A stretch of DNA of 41,854 bases from Hankyongella sp964404985 (GCA_964404985.1 CAYOMD010000024.1:1-41854), one strand, 5' to 3'. Shown: positions 25,395 to 33,193, counted from the stretch's first letter. The notes: generated by a model not told the origin, from the letters alone. Translations and numbers: made by a program.

Positions 25395-26216
25395 ATGAAG
25401 GCGCATGTCATCGTTTTGGGTAACGAGAAGGGTGGATCGGGCAAGTCGACCACCGCTGTGCACGTCGCCGTGGCACTGGCGCACCAGGGCCTGAGGGTCG
25501 GCGCGATCGACCTTGATGGGCGCCAGCGCAGCATGGCACGCTATCTGGAAAACCGTGCGGCCCATGCCGCACGCCATGGTGTATCACCGCCGATGCCGGC
25601 CGTGATGACCCTGATGGACGGTGACCAGAATAGCGACACTGAGCGCTTCGACGCCGAAATCGCACCCTGGTTCACCGAGAAGGATGTCATCGTCATCGAC
25701 TGTCCGGGCCGGGATAGCAGCTTGTCCCGTGCGGCCCATGCGCACGCTGACACGCTGATCACACCGATGAACGACAGCTTCGTTGATTTTGACCTGCTGG
25801 GTCAGGTCGACCCGGACAGTCTCAAGGTGTCCCGCCCGAGTGTCTATGCGGAGATGGTCTGGAACAGCCGCAAGGCGCGCGCACGCCGTGACGGCCAGTC
25901 CATCGACTGGATCGTCCTGCGGACCCGCCTCTCCCACCTCGAGGCGCGAAACATGCGCCGGGTCGGTGATGCGCTTGAGCAGTTGGCCAAGCGGATCGGA
26001 TTCCGGGTCATCCCCGGGCTGTCCGAGCGTGTGATCTACAGAGAGCTGTTTCCCCAGGGCCAGACCCTGCTGGACCTTGGACAGTCTGCGCCCCTCACCA
26101 TGTCCCAATTGGCGGCGCGCCAGGAGTTGCGCGATCTCATGGGCAATCTCAACCTCCCGGTCGTAAAGGCCGCAACGCAAGACGGCGTGCTCGTTCTGGG
26201 TGACACCGCCGCATGA
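25395..26216 (+). CDS. mipZ: Division-plane positioning ATPase MipZ
   Basis: A 273-residue ParA/MinD-type ATPase. The deviant Walker A is NEKGGSGKSTT (10-20), with signature Lys11. IDLDGRQRSMARYLENR, TPMNDSFVDFDLLGQVDP and IYRELFPQGQTLLDL match Caulobacter MipZ as I recall it. MipZ forms a gradient from ParB at the poles and inhibits FtsZ polymerisation, placing the Z ring at mid-cell. ATG 25395 fits the usual N-terminus. It overlaps the downstream J-protein gene by four bases (ATGA). Confidence 0.94.
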   Translation: MKAHVIVLGNEKGGSGKSTTAVHVAVALAHQGLRVGAIDLDGRQRSMARYLENRAAHAARHGVSPPMPAVMTLMDGDQNSDTERFDAEIAPWFTEKDVIVIDCPGRDSSLSRAAHAHADTLITPMNDSFVDFDLLGQVDPDSLKVSRPSVYAEMVWNSRKARARRDGQSIDWIVLRTRLSHLEARNMRRVGDALEQLAKRIGFRVIPGLSERVIYRELFPQGQTLLDLGQSAPLTMSQLAARQELRDLMGNLNLPVVKAATQDGVLVLGDTAA

Positions 26217-26671
26217 TCCCCCTGCTGCTGGCTGCACTGGCGCTGGCAGCGGCCTGGTGGGGCCTGCCCCGGCTTGCCCGTGCCAAACCACGTGACGTCA
26301 AGCGCCTCGTCTACACGCTCGCCGGCATTGCGCTGGTGATCGGCCTCGTGATGGTGGCCACCGGGCGTGGCGGCGTGCTGGTGCCGATTCTGGCAGCCTT
26401 GGCAGCCGGTGTTGTGCACCGCCTGCTCAATCGGCAACCCGACGCCATTCCTTCAGGCCATTCGCCAACTGGCCAAACCACCCTGAAGGATGCCTTCGCC
26501 CTGCTCGGGCTGCCGGAGACGGCAAGCGCGGAAGAAGTGCGCGCCGCACACCAGCGACTGATGCAGCGGCTTCACCCGGACAAGGGGGGAACCGACGCAC
26601 TCGCGCAGCAGATCAACACCGCGCGTGACCGGATTCTGGCTGCATTGACGGACAGCGGCCCGAAAGCCTAA
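26213..26671 (+). CDS. Membrane-anchored J-domain protein (Pam18/Tim14-like)
   Basis: A 152-residue protein with three hydrophobic segments (~2-18, 33-50, 54-66). The short C-terminal J domain (~92-147) has LLGLPETASAEEVRAAHQRL, then HPDKGG and INTARDRIL. The HPDKGG form and short J domain resemble mitochondrial Pam18/Tim14 and its alphaproteobacterial relatives. It would stimulate a DnaK-type ATPase at the inner membrane. Coupled by overlap to mipZ. Confidence 0.85.
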   Translation: MIPLLLAALALAAAWWGLPRLARAKPRDVKRLVYTLAGIALVIGLVMVATGRGGVLVPILAALAAGVVHRLLNRQPDAIPSGHSPTGQTTLKDAFALLGLPETASAEEVRAAHQRLMQRLHPDKGGTDALAQQINTARDRILAALTDSGPKA

Positions 26672-26716
26672 AGCCGCCTAAGTTAGTCCATCGCTTCTTA
26701 TACGGATATTTCGGCC

Positions 26717-28093
26717 ATGCATCATTTCCATCCGACCATCCTTCGGGAATACGACATCCGCGGCGTCATGGGCGAGACCCTGAGCGACGCAGACGCGCAC
26801 GCCATTGGCCGCAGCTTCGGCAGCATCGTGCGCCGCCGGGGCGGCACGCGGGTCGCGGTCGGCTATGATGGCCGCCTGTCCTCGCCGGCGCTTGAGACCG
26901 CGCTGGTCCAGGGGCTGCGGGATGCCGGCATTGACGCCCTGCGCATCGGGCTCGGCGCGACGCCGATGCTCTATTACGCGGTGTACGCGCTTGAAGCCGA
27001 CGGCGGCATCCAGATCACCGGCTCGCACAATCCGCCGAACTACAACGGCTTCAAGATGATGCTCGGCCATGCACCGTTCTTCGGGGAGGATATCAAGGCC
27101 CTCGGTGCCATGGCCGCACGCGGAGACTGGGAGAGCGGTGCCGGGGGCGAGAAATCCTTCGACATCATCGACCAGTATGTCGACCGCATGGTCGAGGGCT
27201 TCCAGGGCAGCGGGTTCCGCATTGCCTGGGACGCTGGCAACGGCGCTGCCGGCCCGGCGCTGGAGAAGCTGGTTGCCAAGCTGCCGGGCGAGCATGTCCT
27301 TCTCAATACGCTCGTCGATGGCACCTTCCCGGCCCACCACCCGGACCCGACGGTCGAGGCCAACCTCGAACAGCTGAAGCAGGCAGTGGCAGGCGGCAAC
27401 CTAGACTTCGGCATCGCCTTCGACGGCGATGGTGACCGCATCGGGGCCATCGACGGCCAGGGCCGGGTGATCTGGGGCGACCAGTTGCTGGCGATCTATG
27501 CCGAGGCACTGCTGACGGAGCACCCCGGTGCGATCGTGATCGGGGACGTGAAATCCAGCCAGTTGCTCTACGACCGGATTGCTGCACTCGGCGGTCAACC
27601 GCTGATGTGGAAAACCGGGCACTCGCTGATCAAGGCCAAGATGAAGGAAACCGGCAGCCCGCTCGCCGGGGAGATGAGCGGCCACGTGTTCTTCGCCGAC
27701 CGCTACTACGGCTTTGACGATGCCCTCTACGCCGGGGTGCGCCTGATCGAGGCGGTGAGTGTTCTGGGCGGCAGCCTGACTGCCCTCAAGGATGCCATGC
27801 CCGCGTTGGTCAGCACGCCGGAAATGCGCTTCCCCTGCTCGGAAGAGCGCAAGTTCCCGGTGATCGGCGAAGTCATGGCGCGACTGCGCCAGGACGGTGC
27901 GCAGATCAACGACATCGACGGTGCCCGCGTGAACACCCCGGATGGCTGGTGGCTGCTGCGCGCCTCCAACACCCAGGACGTTCTGGTCGCACGCGCCGAG
28001 TCTGCCTCTGCCGAAGGTCTCGAGCGCCTGGTCGCGCAGATCAACGCCCAGCTCGCCGCCAGCGGCATCGAGGCTGTTACCGTAGCACATTAA
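26717..28093 (+). CDS. Phosphomannomutase / phosphoglucomutase
   Basis: A 458-residue alpha-D-phosphohexomutase. The phosphoserine loop is TGSHNPPNYNGFK (Ser103). The metal-binding loop is DGDGDR (236-241). The sugar-specificity loop is GEMSGH (318-323). The C-terminal phosphate-binding block is RASNTQDVLVARAES. The opening FREYDIRG-type sequence (ILREYDIRG) is that of AlgC/ManB enzymes, which interconvert 1- and 6-phosphates of mannose or glucose for polysaccharide synthesis. It stands alone between mipZ and the phasin gene. Confidence 0.93.
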   Translation: MHHFHPTILREYDIRGVMGETLSDADAHAIGRSFGSIVRRRGGTRVAVGYDGRLSSPALETALVQGLRDAGIDALRIGLGATPMLYYAVYALEADGGIQITGSHNPPNYNGFKMMLGHAPFFGEDIKALGAMAARGDWESGAGGEKSFDIIDQYVDRMVEGFQGSGFRIAWDAGNGAAGPALEKLVAKLPGEHVLLNTLVDGTFPAHHPDPTVEANLEQLKQAVAGGNLDFGIAFDGDGDRIGAIDGQGRVIWGDQLLAIYAEALLTEHPGAIVIGDVKSSQLLYDRIAALGGQPLMWKTGHSLIKAKMKETGSPLAGEMSGHVFFADRYYGFDDALYAGVRLIEAVSVLGGSLTALKDAMPALVSTPEMRFPCSEERKFPVIGEVMARLRQDGAQINDIDGARVNTPDGWWLLRASNTQDVLVARAESASAEGLERLVAQINAQLAASGIEAVTVAH

Positions 28094-28129
28094 GGGGTTG
28101 TGTATTTTTTCGACCAACCGATGGTGCGT

Positions 28130-28205
28130 TGCAGCAAAATGATCTTGACATGCAGCAATTCGGACATATGTTGCGATGCAGCATAAGGGCGTTTCGAGTG
28201 CAGCA
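28130..28205. promoter_or_regulatory. Phasin promoter with four phased TGCAGCA boxes (candidate PhaR-type operator)
   Basis: TGCAGCA occurs at 28130-28136, 28151-28157, 28177-28183 and 28199-28205, so starts are 21, 26 and 22 bases apart, near two helical turns. A sigma70-like promoter overlaps: TTGACA (28145-28150), 16-base spacer, TATGTT (28167-28172). In other alphaproteobacteria the repressor PhaR binds GCAG/CTGC-rich sites at phasin promoters, so a PhaR-type operator is inferred. Confidence 0.55.
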
Positions 28206-28258
28206 TTTTCTCTCTCAAGCGCCGGAGTATGTCCGTCCCATCCGCTAGGAGAAAAACC

Positions 28259-28768
28259 ATGACCACCGCAAAAGCCAAGCCGACCACCCAAGCCATCGAG
28301 ACCGCTCTGGAAGCCGGTCAAGAGCGTTTCGAGCAAGCCGTGAAGTCGGGTGCTGAGACCGCCACCAAGAACATGGAACAACTGGCTACCTACGCGCGCA
28401 AGCACTTCGAGGAGAGTGTTGCAGCCATGAACGAAATCTCCAGCCTCTCGAAGGGTCATATGGAGGCGCTGGTCGCATCGACCCAAGCCGCAACCAAGGG
28501 TGCTGAAGCCCTGAGCAAGGCCGCTGCCGACTACTCGAAGAAGTCGATGGATGAACTGACCGTGACCATGAAGACCCTGACTTCGGCCAAGAGCCCGAAG
28601 GAATTCTTCGAAGTCAACAACCAGATCGCCAAGGCAAACTACGACAACTTCGTCGCACACTCGTCGAAATTCACCGAAATGTCGATCAAGCTGGTCAACG
28701 ACGTGTTCGAGCCGCTCTCGAGCCGCATGGCCGTTTCCATGGAAAAGTTCAGCAACCTGGGCAAGTAA
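28259..28768 (+). CDS. Phasin family protein
   Basis: A 169-residue, Lys-, Ala- and Ser-rich helical protein. It shows the phasin pattern: AVKSGAETATKNMEQLATYARKHF is the helical core near 30-53, then SSLSKGHMEALVASTQAATKGAEAL, and the end has FVAHSSKFTEMSIKLVNDVFEPL. Each is quoted in pieces from ~30 to ~165. Phasins coat polyhydroxyalkanoate granules and control their size. AGGAG eight bases before the ATG fixes the start at 28259. It has its own promoter and terminator, and is probably strongly expressed. Confidence 0.88.
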   Translation: MTTAKAKPTTQAIETALEAGQERFEQAVKSGAETATKNMEQLATYARKHFEESVAAMNEISSLSKGHMEALVASTQAATKGAEALSKAAADYSKKSMDELTVTMKTLTSAKSPKEFFEVNNQIAKANYDNFVAHSSKFTEMSIKLVNDVFEPLSSRMAVSMEKFSNLGK

Positions 28769-28791
28769 GCTCACGCTCCTGACGGCAAGAG

Positions 28792-28820
28792 GCCCGGTGG
28801 TTCTGCCACCGGGCTTTTTT
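28792..28820 (+). terminator. Rho-independent terminator of the phasin gene
   Basis: Perfect 9-bp stem GCCCGGTGG / CCACCGGGC with loop TTCTG, followed by six T. It lies 23 bases after the phasin stop. Confidence 0.93.
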
Positions 28821-28858
28821 GTTACGCCTGACCCACTGACAGCCCAGAATGTTTTCCG

Positions 28859-28926
28859 ATCGAATGGAACCATTCGATGGTTAAGAAATCGCGGTGAATC
28901 AGAGAGATAGAACCGCGATCTGATTC
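28859..28926. other. Clustered inverted repeats in a convergent intergenic region
   Basis: ATCGAATGG (28859-28867) and CCATTCGAT (28870-28878) form a perfect palindrome. Next, ATCGCGGT (28888-28895) pairs with ACCGCGAT (28912-28919), while GAATCAGA (28896-28903), inside that loop, pairs with TCTGATTC (28919-28926). The last two stems exclude each other. The site lies after the phasin terminator and before the quinone oxidoreductase stop, and may end that minus-strand transcript. Confidence 0.5.
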
Positions 28927-28945
28927 AATTTGATCGAGAGCCTCT

Positions 28946-29944
28946 CTAAACCTCGGCGTTGACGGCAAGCAGTACCTTGCCGACGTGGCTGCGCCCTTCC
29001 AGGTGGCGGTGTGCGTCCGCCGCCTGCGCCAGCGGGAATACCCGATCCGTCACCGCCCGCAGCCGTCCTTCGGCGAACAGGGGCCACACGTCGGTCTCCA
29101 GAGACGAGGCGATCGACGCCTTGAACAGGGTCGAGCGCGGCCGAAGCGTCGCGCCGGTCAGGGTCAGGCGCCGCCGCATCAGGTCAAACATGTTCACAGT
29201 TGCCTGCACCCCGTTTTGCACCCCGATCGACACGTGGCGTCCGTTCTCGGCGAGGCAGGCGATGTTGCGCGGCACATAATCACCGCCGACCATGTCCAGC
29301 ACGATGTCGACACCACGCCCGTTGGTCAGGCCATGGATCGCGGCCACGAAATCCTGCTCCCGGTAGTTGATCGCGGCATCGGCGCCGAGTTGCAGGCAGG
29401 CCGCACATTTGGCCGCAGTACCCGCCGTGACAAAGACGGTCATGTCGAAGGCCTTCGCCAACTGGATGGCGGTGACGCCAATACCGCTGGAGCCGCCATG
29501 GACCAACACGCTCTCGCCAGCGTCCGCATAGGCGCGCTCGAACAACGTGGACCAGACAGTAAAATAGGTCTCCGGCAGACCCGCTGCATCCATTAAGGAA
29601 ACATTGGCGGGTACGGGCAGGCATTGTCCCTCGGGCACCGTCACATACTGTGCATAGCCGCCGCCATTGACCAGCGCACACACCAGATCGCCGACAGCCC
29701 AGCGCCTGGCACCTGGTCCGCAGGCGATCACACGGCCGGATACTTCCAGCCCGAGCACGGGCGATGCATCCTTGGGTGCCGGATAACGGCCCTGGCGCTG
29801 CAGAATATCCGGCTGGTTCACACCGGCTGCCGCGACAGCAAGCAAAACGTCGCCGGGGCCGGGTTCCGGACGGGGCACCTCGGCCACGTGCAAAACATCG
29901 GCTGCACCGGGCTCTGCAAAGACAATTGCCGTCATGTCTGCCAT
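28946..29944 (-). CDS. NAD(P)H quinone oxidoreductase, PIG3/zinc-free MDR family
   Basis: A 332-residue medium-chain dehydrogenase/reductase. The GroES-like N-terminal half has AAAGVNQPDILQRQGRYP and GLEVSGRVIACG. The Rossmann half has the nucleotide loop VHGGSSGIGVTAIQLAKA. No zinc-ligand Cys/His set is present, as in PIG3 (TP53I3) and quinone reductases, which reduce quinones with NADPH. GGGGGTG just before ATG 29944 sets the start. It is divergent from the DUF1192 gene. Confidence 0.88.
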   Translation of the reverse strand: MADMTAIVFAEPGAADVLHVAEVPRPEPGPGDVLLAVAAAGVNQPDILQRQGRYPAPKDASPVLGLEVSGRVIACGPGARRWAVGDLVCALVNGGGYAQYVTVPEGQCLPVPANVSLMDAAGLPETYFTVWSTLFERAYADAGESVLVHGGSSGIGVTAIQLAKAFDMTVFVTAGTAAKCAACLQLGADAAINYREQDFVAAIHGLTNGRGVDIVLDMVGGDYVPRNIACLAENGRHVSIGVQNGVQATVNMFDLMRRRLTLTGATLRPRSTLFKASIASSLETDVWPLFAEGRLRAVTDRVFPLAQAADAHRHLEGRSHVGKVLLAVNAEV

Positions 29945-30029
29945 GTCACACCCCCGACTCCTGCGCTTACCCGGGGGATAGTCCACAGGGTCAACTTTGC
30001 CTATACTCAGATGTACAGGGAGACTGCCG

Positions 30030-30218
30030 ATGGACGATGACCCACTGCGCCGTTCAGACACGCTGAGCGCGCTCACCACCGAAGACCTGGATCGCCACTC
30101 TGCCCACGAACTGGAGGCGCGCATCGCAGCCCTCGAGGCCGAGATCGTGCGGACCCGTGCAAAACTGGAGCAGGCGGGAGCCACCCGGTCAGCCGCCGAC
30201 GCCCTGTTCCGGCGCTAA
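30030..30218 (+). CDS. DUF1192 family small protein
   Basis: A 62-residue protein. LTTEDLDRHSAHELEARIAA is followed by LEAEIVRTRAKLEQ and SAADALF, the pattern of the alphaproteobacterial DUF1192 family, which has a short coiled coil. Function is unknown. GGGAG precedes the ATG at 30030. The 85-base gap to the divergent oxidoreductase contains both start regions. Confidence 0.85.
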   Translation: MDDDPLRRSDTLSALTTEDLDRHSAHELEARIAALEAEIVRTRAKLEQAGATRSAADALFRR

Positions 30219-30270
30219 AGCAGGATGTCGCTATAAATCAAACGACTAAGATGACTAAGACCTGTTTACA

Positions 30271-30286
30271 TTAACACTCCTTTAAC
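30271..30286. promoter_or_regulatory. Perfect CtrA-type box (TTAA-N7-TTAAC)
   Basis: TTAA (30271-30274), seven bases, TTAAC (30282-30286) is an exact match to the CtrA consensus. It lies 52 bases after the DUF1192 stop, just upstream of the candidate small RNA and 140 bases before the DUF4112 gene. The window codes for ChpT and DivK, so the CtrA pathway exists in this organism; binding itself is inferred. Confidence 0.6.
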
Positions 30287-30302
30287 CATTGCGCGCGTAG
30301 TA

Positions 30303-30398
30303 AGTGGGTGTGGATGCATCTGGCTACTTTCCCGGCCTGACCGCCCACTCCGAAATGACGCCTCCTCAAGGCCGCCTGGCGACAGGCGGCCTTCTTTT
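30303..30398 (+). ncRNA. Candidate small RNA with CCTCCTC motif and intrinsic terminator
   Basis: A non-coding stretch between DUF1192 and DUF4112. AGTGGGTG (30303-30310) can pair with CGCCCACT (30342-30349), with one G-T pair. A short single-stranded segment with CCTCCTC (30361-30367) follows, then an 11-bp terminator hairpin. Anti-Shine-Dalgarno motifs of this type are found in alphaproteobacterial trans-acting small RNAs. The 5' end is not known and may be a few bases downstream. It could instead be only the 3' UTR of DUF1192. Confidence 0.4.
30368..30398 (+). terminator. Strong Rho-independent terminator
   Basis: Perfect 11-bp stem AAGGCCGCCTG / CAGGCGGCCTT with tetraloop GCGA, then CTTTT. 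It lies 150 bases after the DUF1192 stop and 31 bases before the DUF4112 start, unusually far for a DUF1192 terminator. Confidence 0.85.
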
Positions 30399-30428
30399 AT
30401 CGCCTGACAACTGGCGCCGCGCGGCTTC

Positions 30429-30890
30429 ATGCCTTACCTCTACGCCATGGATAGGCTTCAGTCTTTGCGCCGCCTGGCGCTTTTCGAGTCCCTGCTGGAC
30501 CGGGCCTTCCAGGTGCCCTTTCTCGGGCGCGTGGGCCTGGACTCGATCGTCGGGCTGATCCCAGTGCTCGGGGATACGGTTGCAGCCCTGATGGGCACGG
30601 TGATCGTGGTCGAGGCGAGACGGCTCGGTGCGCCGCGCTGGCTGCAACTGCGCATGGTTGCCAATCTGGCGCTGGATACAGGGCTCGGGGCTGTACCGCT
30701 TGCTGGCGATCTGTTCGACGTGTTCTTCAAGGCCAACACCGCCAACATGACACTGCTGAAGGCCTGGGTTGCCCGCCAGAACTGGCCGGACGTCGATTTC
30801 AGCAGCCCGGACTGGGGCCCGCCGCCCATGAAGGACGTCACGCCGCCTGCACATAAAGTGATCGATGCCATCGATTATGCTGAGAGATAA
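30429..30890 (+). CDS. DUF4112 family protein
   Basis: A 153-residue protein (147 if it starts at ATG 30447). LLDRAFQVPFLGRVGLDSIVG is followed by LIPVLGDTVAALMG and GDLFDVFFKANTANMTLL, the signature of DUF4112, a probable small membrane protein of unknown function. Neither ATG has a Shine-Dalgarno site, so the start is uncertain; the shorter form better fits the family N-terminus. Its 3' end overlaps convergent nadC by 16 bases. Confidence 0.82.
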   Translation: MPYLYAMDRLQSLRRLALFESLLDRAFQVPFLGRVGLDSIVGLIPVLGDTVAALMGTVIVVEARRLGAPRWLQLRMVANLALDTGLGAVPLAGDLFDVFFKANTANMTLLKAWVARQNWPDVDFSSPDWGPPPMKDVTPPAHKVIDAIDYAER

Positions 30891-31717
30891 TCCAGCCCGA
30901 TATCGGCAGACGGTGCTGACTGGGTGATGCGCCCGACCGAAATGTAGGTGACCCCGGTCTCGGCGATGGCCCGGATCGTCTCCAGCCGAACCCCGCCTGA
31001 GGCCTCGGTTGGCGTGCGGCCAGCGACCAGCGCCACCGCCTCCCGCAGCACCGGCGGTGCCATATTGTCGAGCAGCAGCCGGTCTGCGCCGGCAGCCAGC
31101 GCGGGCTCGATCTGGTCGAGCCGATCCACCTCGACGACAATCCCGGACAGGCCTGCTGCCTTGGCTGCCGCCACTGCCTTATCCACACCGCCAACCACGG
31201 CGATGTGATTGTCCTTGATGAGGACGCCGTCATCGAGCCGCAGCCGGTGGTTGGTCGCCCCGCCCATACGGGTTGCGTATTTCTCCAGCAGCCGCAATCC
31301 GGGAAGGGTCTTGCGGGTGTCGAGCAGAGTAGCCCCCGTGCCGGCAATCGCCTCAACATAGCGCCGGGTGAGTGTGGCAATGCCGGTCAGGTGCTGGACC
31401 GTGTTGAGCGCTGAGCGCTCAGCCGCCAGCAGCGCGCGCGCATTGCCGGTGATCGTCATCAGCGCCGCCCCCTCGCCGACCGCCTGGCCATCATGCACTG
31501 ACATTTCGACGACGCAGGCCGGGTCAAGCGCCCGGAAAAACTGCGCAGCGATGGGTAATCCGGCCACCACAATCGCGTCTCGGCTGGCCATGACTGCGGT
31601 CAGCCGCGCATCGGGGGGAATGCAGGCGGCAGACGTAATGTCGCCGCCCTGCCCCAGGTCCTCGGCCAGCGTCGCTGTGACGAAAGCAGCCAGATCAATG
31701 CCGGGTAAGTCTGTCAT
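30875..31717 (-). CDS. nadC: Nicotinate-nucleotide pyrophosphorylase (carboxylating)
   Basis: A 280-residue QPRTase. LAEDLGQGGDITS, RSALNTVQHLTGIAT, LLDTRKTLPGLRLLEKYA, then the GGATNHRLRLDDGVLIKDNH block (~155-174) are diagnostic. It converts quinolinate and PRPP to nicotinate mononucleotide in NAD synthesis. It is on the same strand as nadA but 343 bases of repeats separate them, so joint transcription is uncertain. nadB is not in the window. Confidence 0.95.
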   Translation of the reverse strand: MTDLPGIDLAAFVTATLAEDLGQGGDITSAACIPPDARLTAVMASRDAIVVAGLPIAAQFFRALDPACVVEMSVHDGQAVGEGAALMTITGNARALLAAERSALNTVQHLTGIATLTRRYVEAIAGTGATLLDTRKTLPGLRLLEKYATRMGGATNHRLRLDDGVLIKDNHIAVVGGVDKAVAAAKAAGLSGIVVEVDRLDQIEPALAAGADRLLLDNMAPPVLREAVALVAGRTPTEASGGVRLETIRAIAETGVTYISVGRITQSAPSADIGLDYLSA

Positions 31718-31728
31718 GTTCGGCCCTT

Positions 31729-31866
31729 GGAGCGGGATAACTTTTTACACGATCAAGGCCTGTACCGTTCGTGTTGAGCCTCGTCGAGACACGTTCATAT
31801 ATTGCTGGCAGATGATGCTGGAGCTGCCCCTCGACCGGGCTCGGGGCGAACGGTTCAATCTGTAGT
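31729..31866. repeat. Dispersed element, family E (copy 2, inverted relative to copy 1)
   Basis: Reverse-orientation copy of the element at 8866-9012, starting GGAGCGGGATAACTTT 11 bases upstream of the nadC start codon. It contains the CGAACGG / CCGTTCG arms. It occupies the likely nadC promoter/leader region. Confidence 0.75.
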
Positions 31867-31875
31867 CATAGCACT

Positions 31876-31894
31876 TAGCAGGCTGCTGAAAAAC
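31876..31894. repeat. Solitary family D end sequence (TAGCAGGCTGCTGAAAAAC)
   Basis: Identical to the left end of the element at 9018-9244. No inverted partner is found nearby. It is followed 12 bases later by a family C repeat. Confidence 0.75.
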
Positions 31895-31906
31895 TGTTTC
31901 TAAACC

Positions 31907-32000
31907 GTCACCCCGGCGCAGGCCGGGGTCTACGAACACAAGCATAGACAGATATTTGCGATGTCCGTGTTCCTGGATTCCGGCCTTCGCCGGAATGACG
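31907..32000. repeat. Dispersed repeat, family C (copy 1)
   Basis: GTCACCCCGG-type start, an inverted GGCCGGGGTC, then TTCCTGGATTCCGGCCTTCG and CCGGAATGACG at the end. It is shared with 40278-40410. With the preceding elements it fills the nadA-nadC gap (31718-32060), which has no gene. Confidence 0.8.
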
Positions 32001-32060
32001 GCATTAGTCACGATCAATGCGCATTGGTGACGAGGAAGATCGGCGGCTACGATAGCCCCC

Positions 32061-33074
32061 TCAATCCCCGCTGATGGCACCGACATCGGGTTTGCCGGCA
32101 GCACCCGGCGCCATGTCCAGCATCCGCTGAAGCGGCTTGAGCGCAGCCAGACGCAAGTCCTCCGGCAGGGTGATCTCCGGTTTCAGGTCGCGCAGCGCCA
32201 GATACAGCTTCTCCAGCGTGTTGAGCGCCATGAACGGGCAGGTGTTGCAGTTGCAGTTGCCGTCCATGCCCGGCGCACCGATGAAGGTCTTGTGCGGGGC
32301 GGCCTTCTGCATCTGGTGGATGATATGCGGCTCGGTTGCGACCAGGATGGTCTGGGCCGGGCTGGTCAGCGCAAACTTCAGGATCGCACTGGTCGAGCCA
32401 ACCAGGTCCGCATGCTCAAGGATGTGCGCCGGGCATTCCGGGTGGGCGGCAACGGGTGCGCCCGGATACTCGGCCTTCAGTTTGATCAGTTCCTGTTCGG
32501 AGAAATTCTCGTGCACGATGCATGTGCCCGGCCACAGCAGCATGTCGCGCCCGGTCTTGCGCGCCAGATAGCCGCCCAGATGCCGGTCCGGGGCGAACAG
32601 GATCGGCTGGTCCTTCGGGATCTGGGTGATGATGTCCTCGGCGCAGCTGGAGGTCACGATGATGTCCGAGTGCGCCTTCACCGCCGCGGAGCAATTGATA
32701 TAGCTCAGCGCCACATGGTTGGGATGCGCTGCGCGATACGCTGCGAACTGGTCCGGCGGGCAACTGTCCTCAAGGCTGCAGCCGGCCGCCATGTCTGGCA
32801 GGATCACGGTTTTTTGCGGCGAGAGAATCTTTGCGACTTCGGCCATGAAGCGCACGCCGCAAAAGGCAATCACATCTGCGTCGGTTGCCGCTGCCTTGCG
32901 GGAGAGATCAAGGCTGTCGCCGACGAAATCGGCAAGGTCCTGGATTTCCGGCGTCTGGTAGTAGTGCGCGAGGATCACGGCGTTGCGCGCGCGCTTCAGC
33001 CGGGCGATCTCTTCCAGCAGGTCGGGGCCGCGCGGCAGGTCCGGGCGGTCGGCAAGGGTCAGGCGCGCGTCCAT
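32061..33074 (-). CDS. nadA: Quinolinate synthase A
   Basis: A 337-residue [4Fe-4S] enzyme condensing iminoaspartate and dihydroxyacetone phosphate to quinolinate. Likely cluster cysteines are Cys99 (AAGCSLEDSCP), Cys185 (GTCIVHENF) and Cys279 (CPFMALN). Other blocks are AHYYQTPEIQDLADFVGDSL and APDRHLGGYLA. GGAG nine bases before ATG 33074 sets the start. It is divergent from the acidic-protein gene at 33194. Confidence 0.95.
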   Translation of the reverse strand: MDARLTLADRPDLPRGPDLLEEIARLKRARNAVILAHYYQTPEIQDLADFVGDSLDLSRKAAATDADVIAFCGVRFMAEVAKILSPQKTVILPDMAAGCSLEDSCPPDQFAAYRAAHPNHVALSYINCSAAVKAHSDIIVTSSCAEDIITQIPKDQPILFAPDRHLGGYLARKTGRDMLLWPGTCIVHENFSEQELIKLKAEYPGAPVAAHPECPAHILEHADLVGSTSAILKFALTSPAQTILVATEPHIIHQMQKAAPHKTFIGAPGMDGNCNCNTCPFMALNTLEKLYLALRDLKPEITLPEDLRLAALKPLQRMLDMAPGAAGKPDVGAISGD

Positions 33075-33193
33075 CGGCAATCACTCCGTTTTGACTTATC
33101 TGGCGCGCAAGGGGTGTTCATGCAAGCGTTGCCGTCATTGTGTCATCAAACCGATCTAGCGTATGGCAAGAGTGAACCAGGAAAGGACATACC

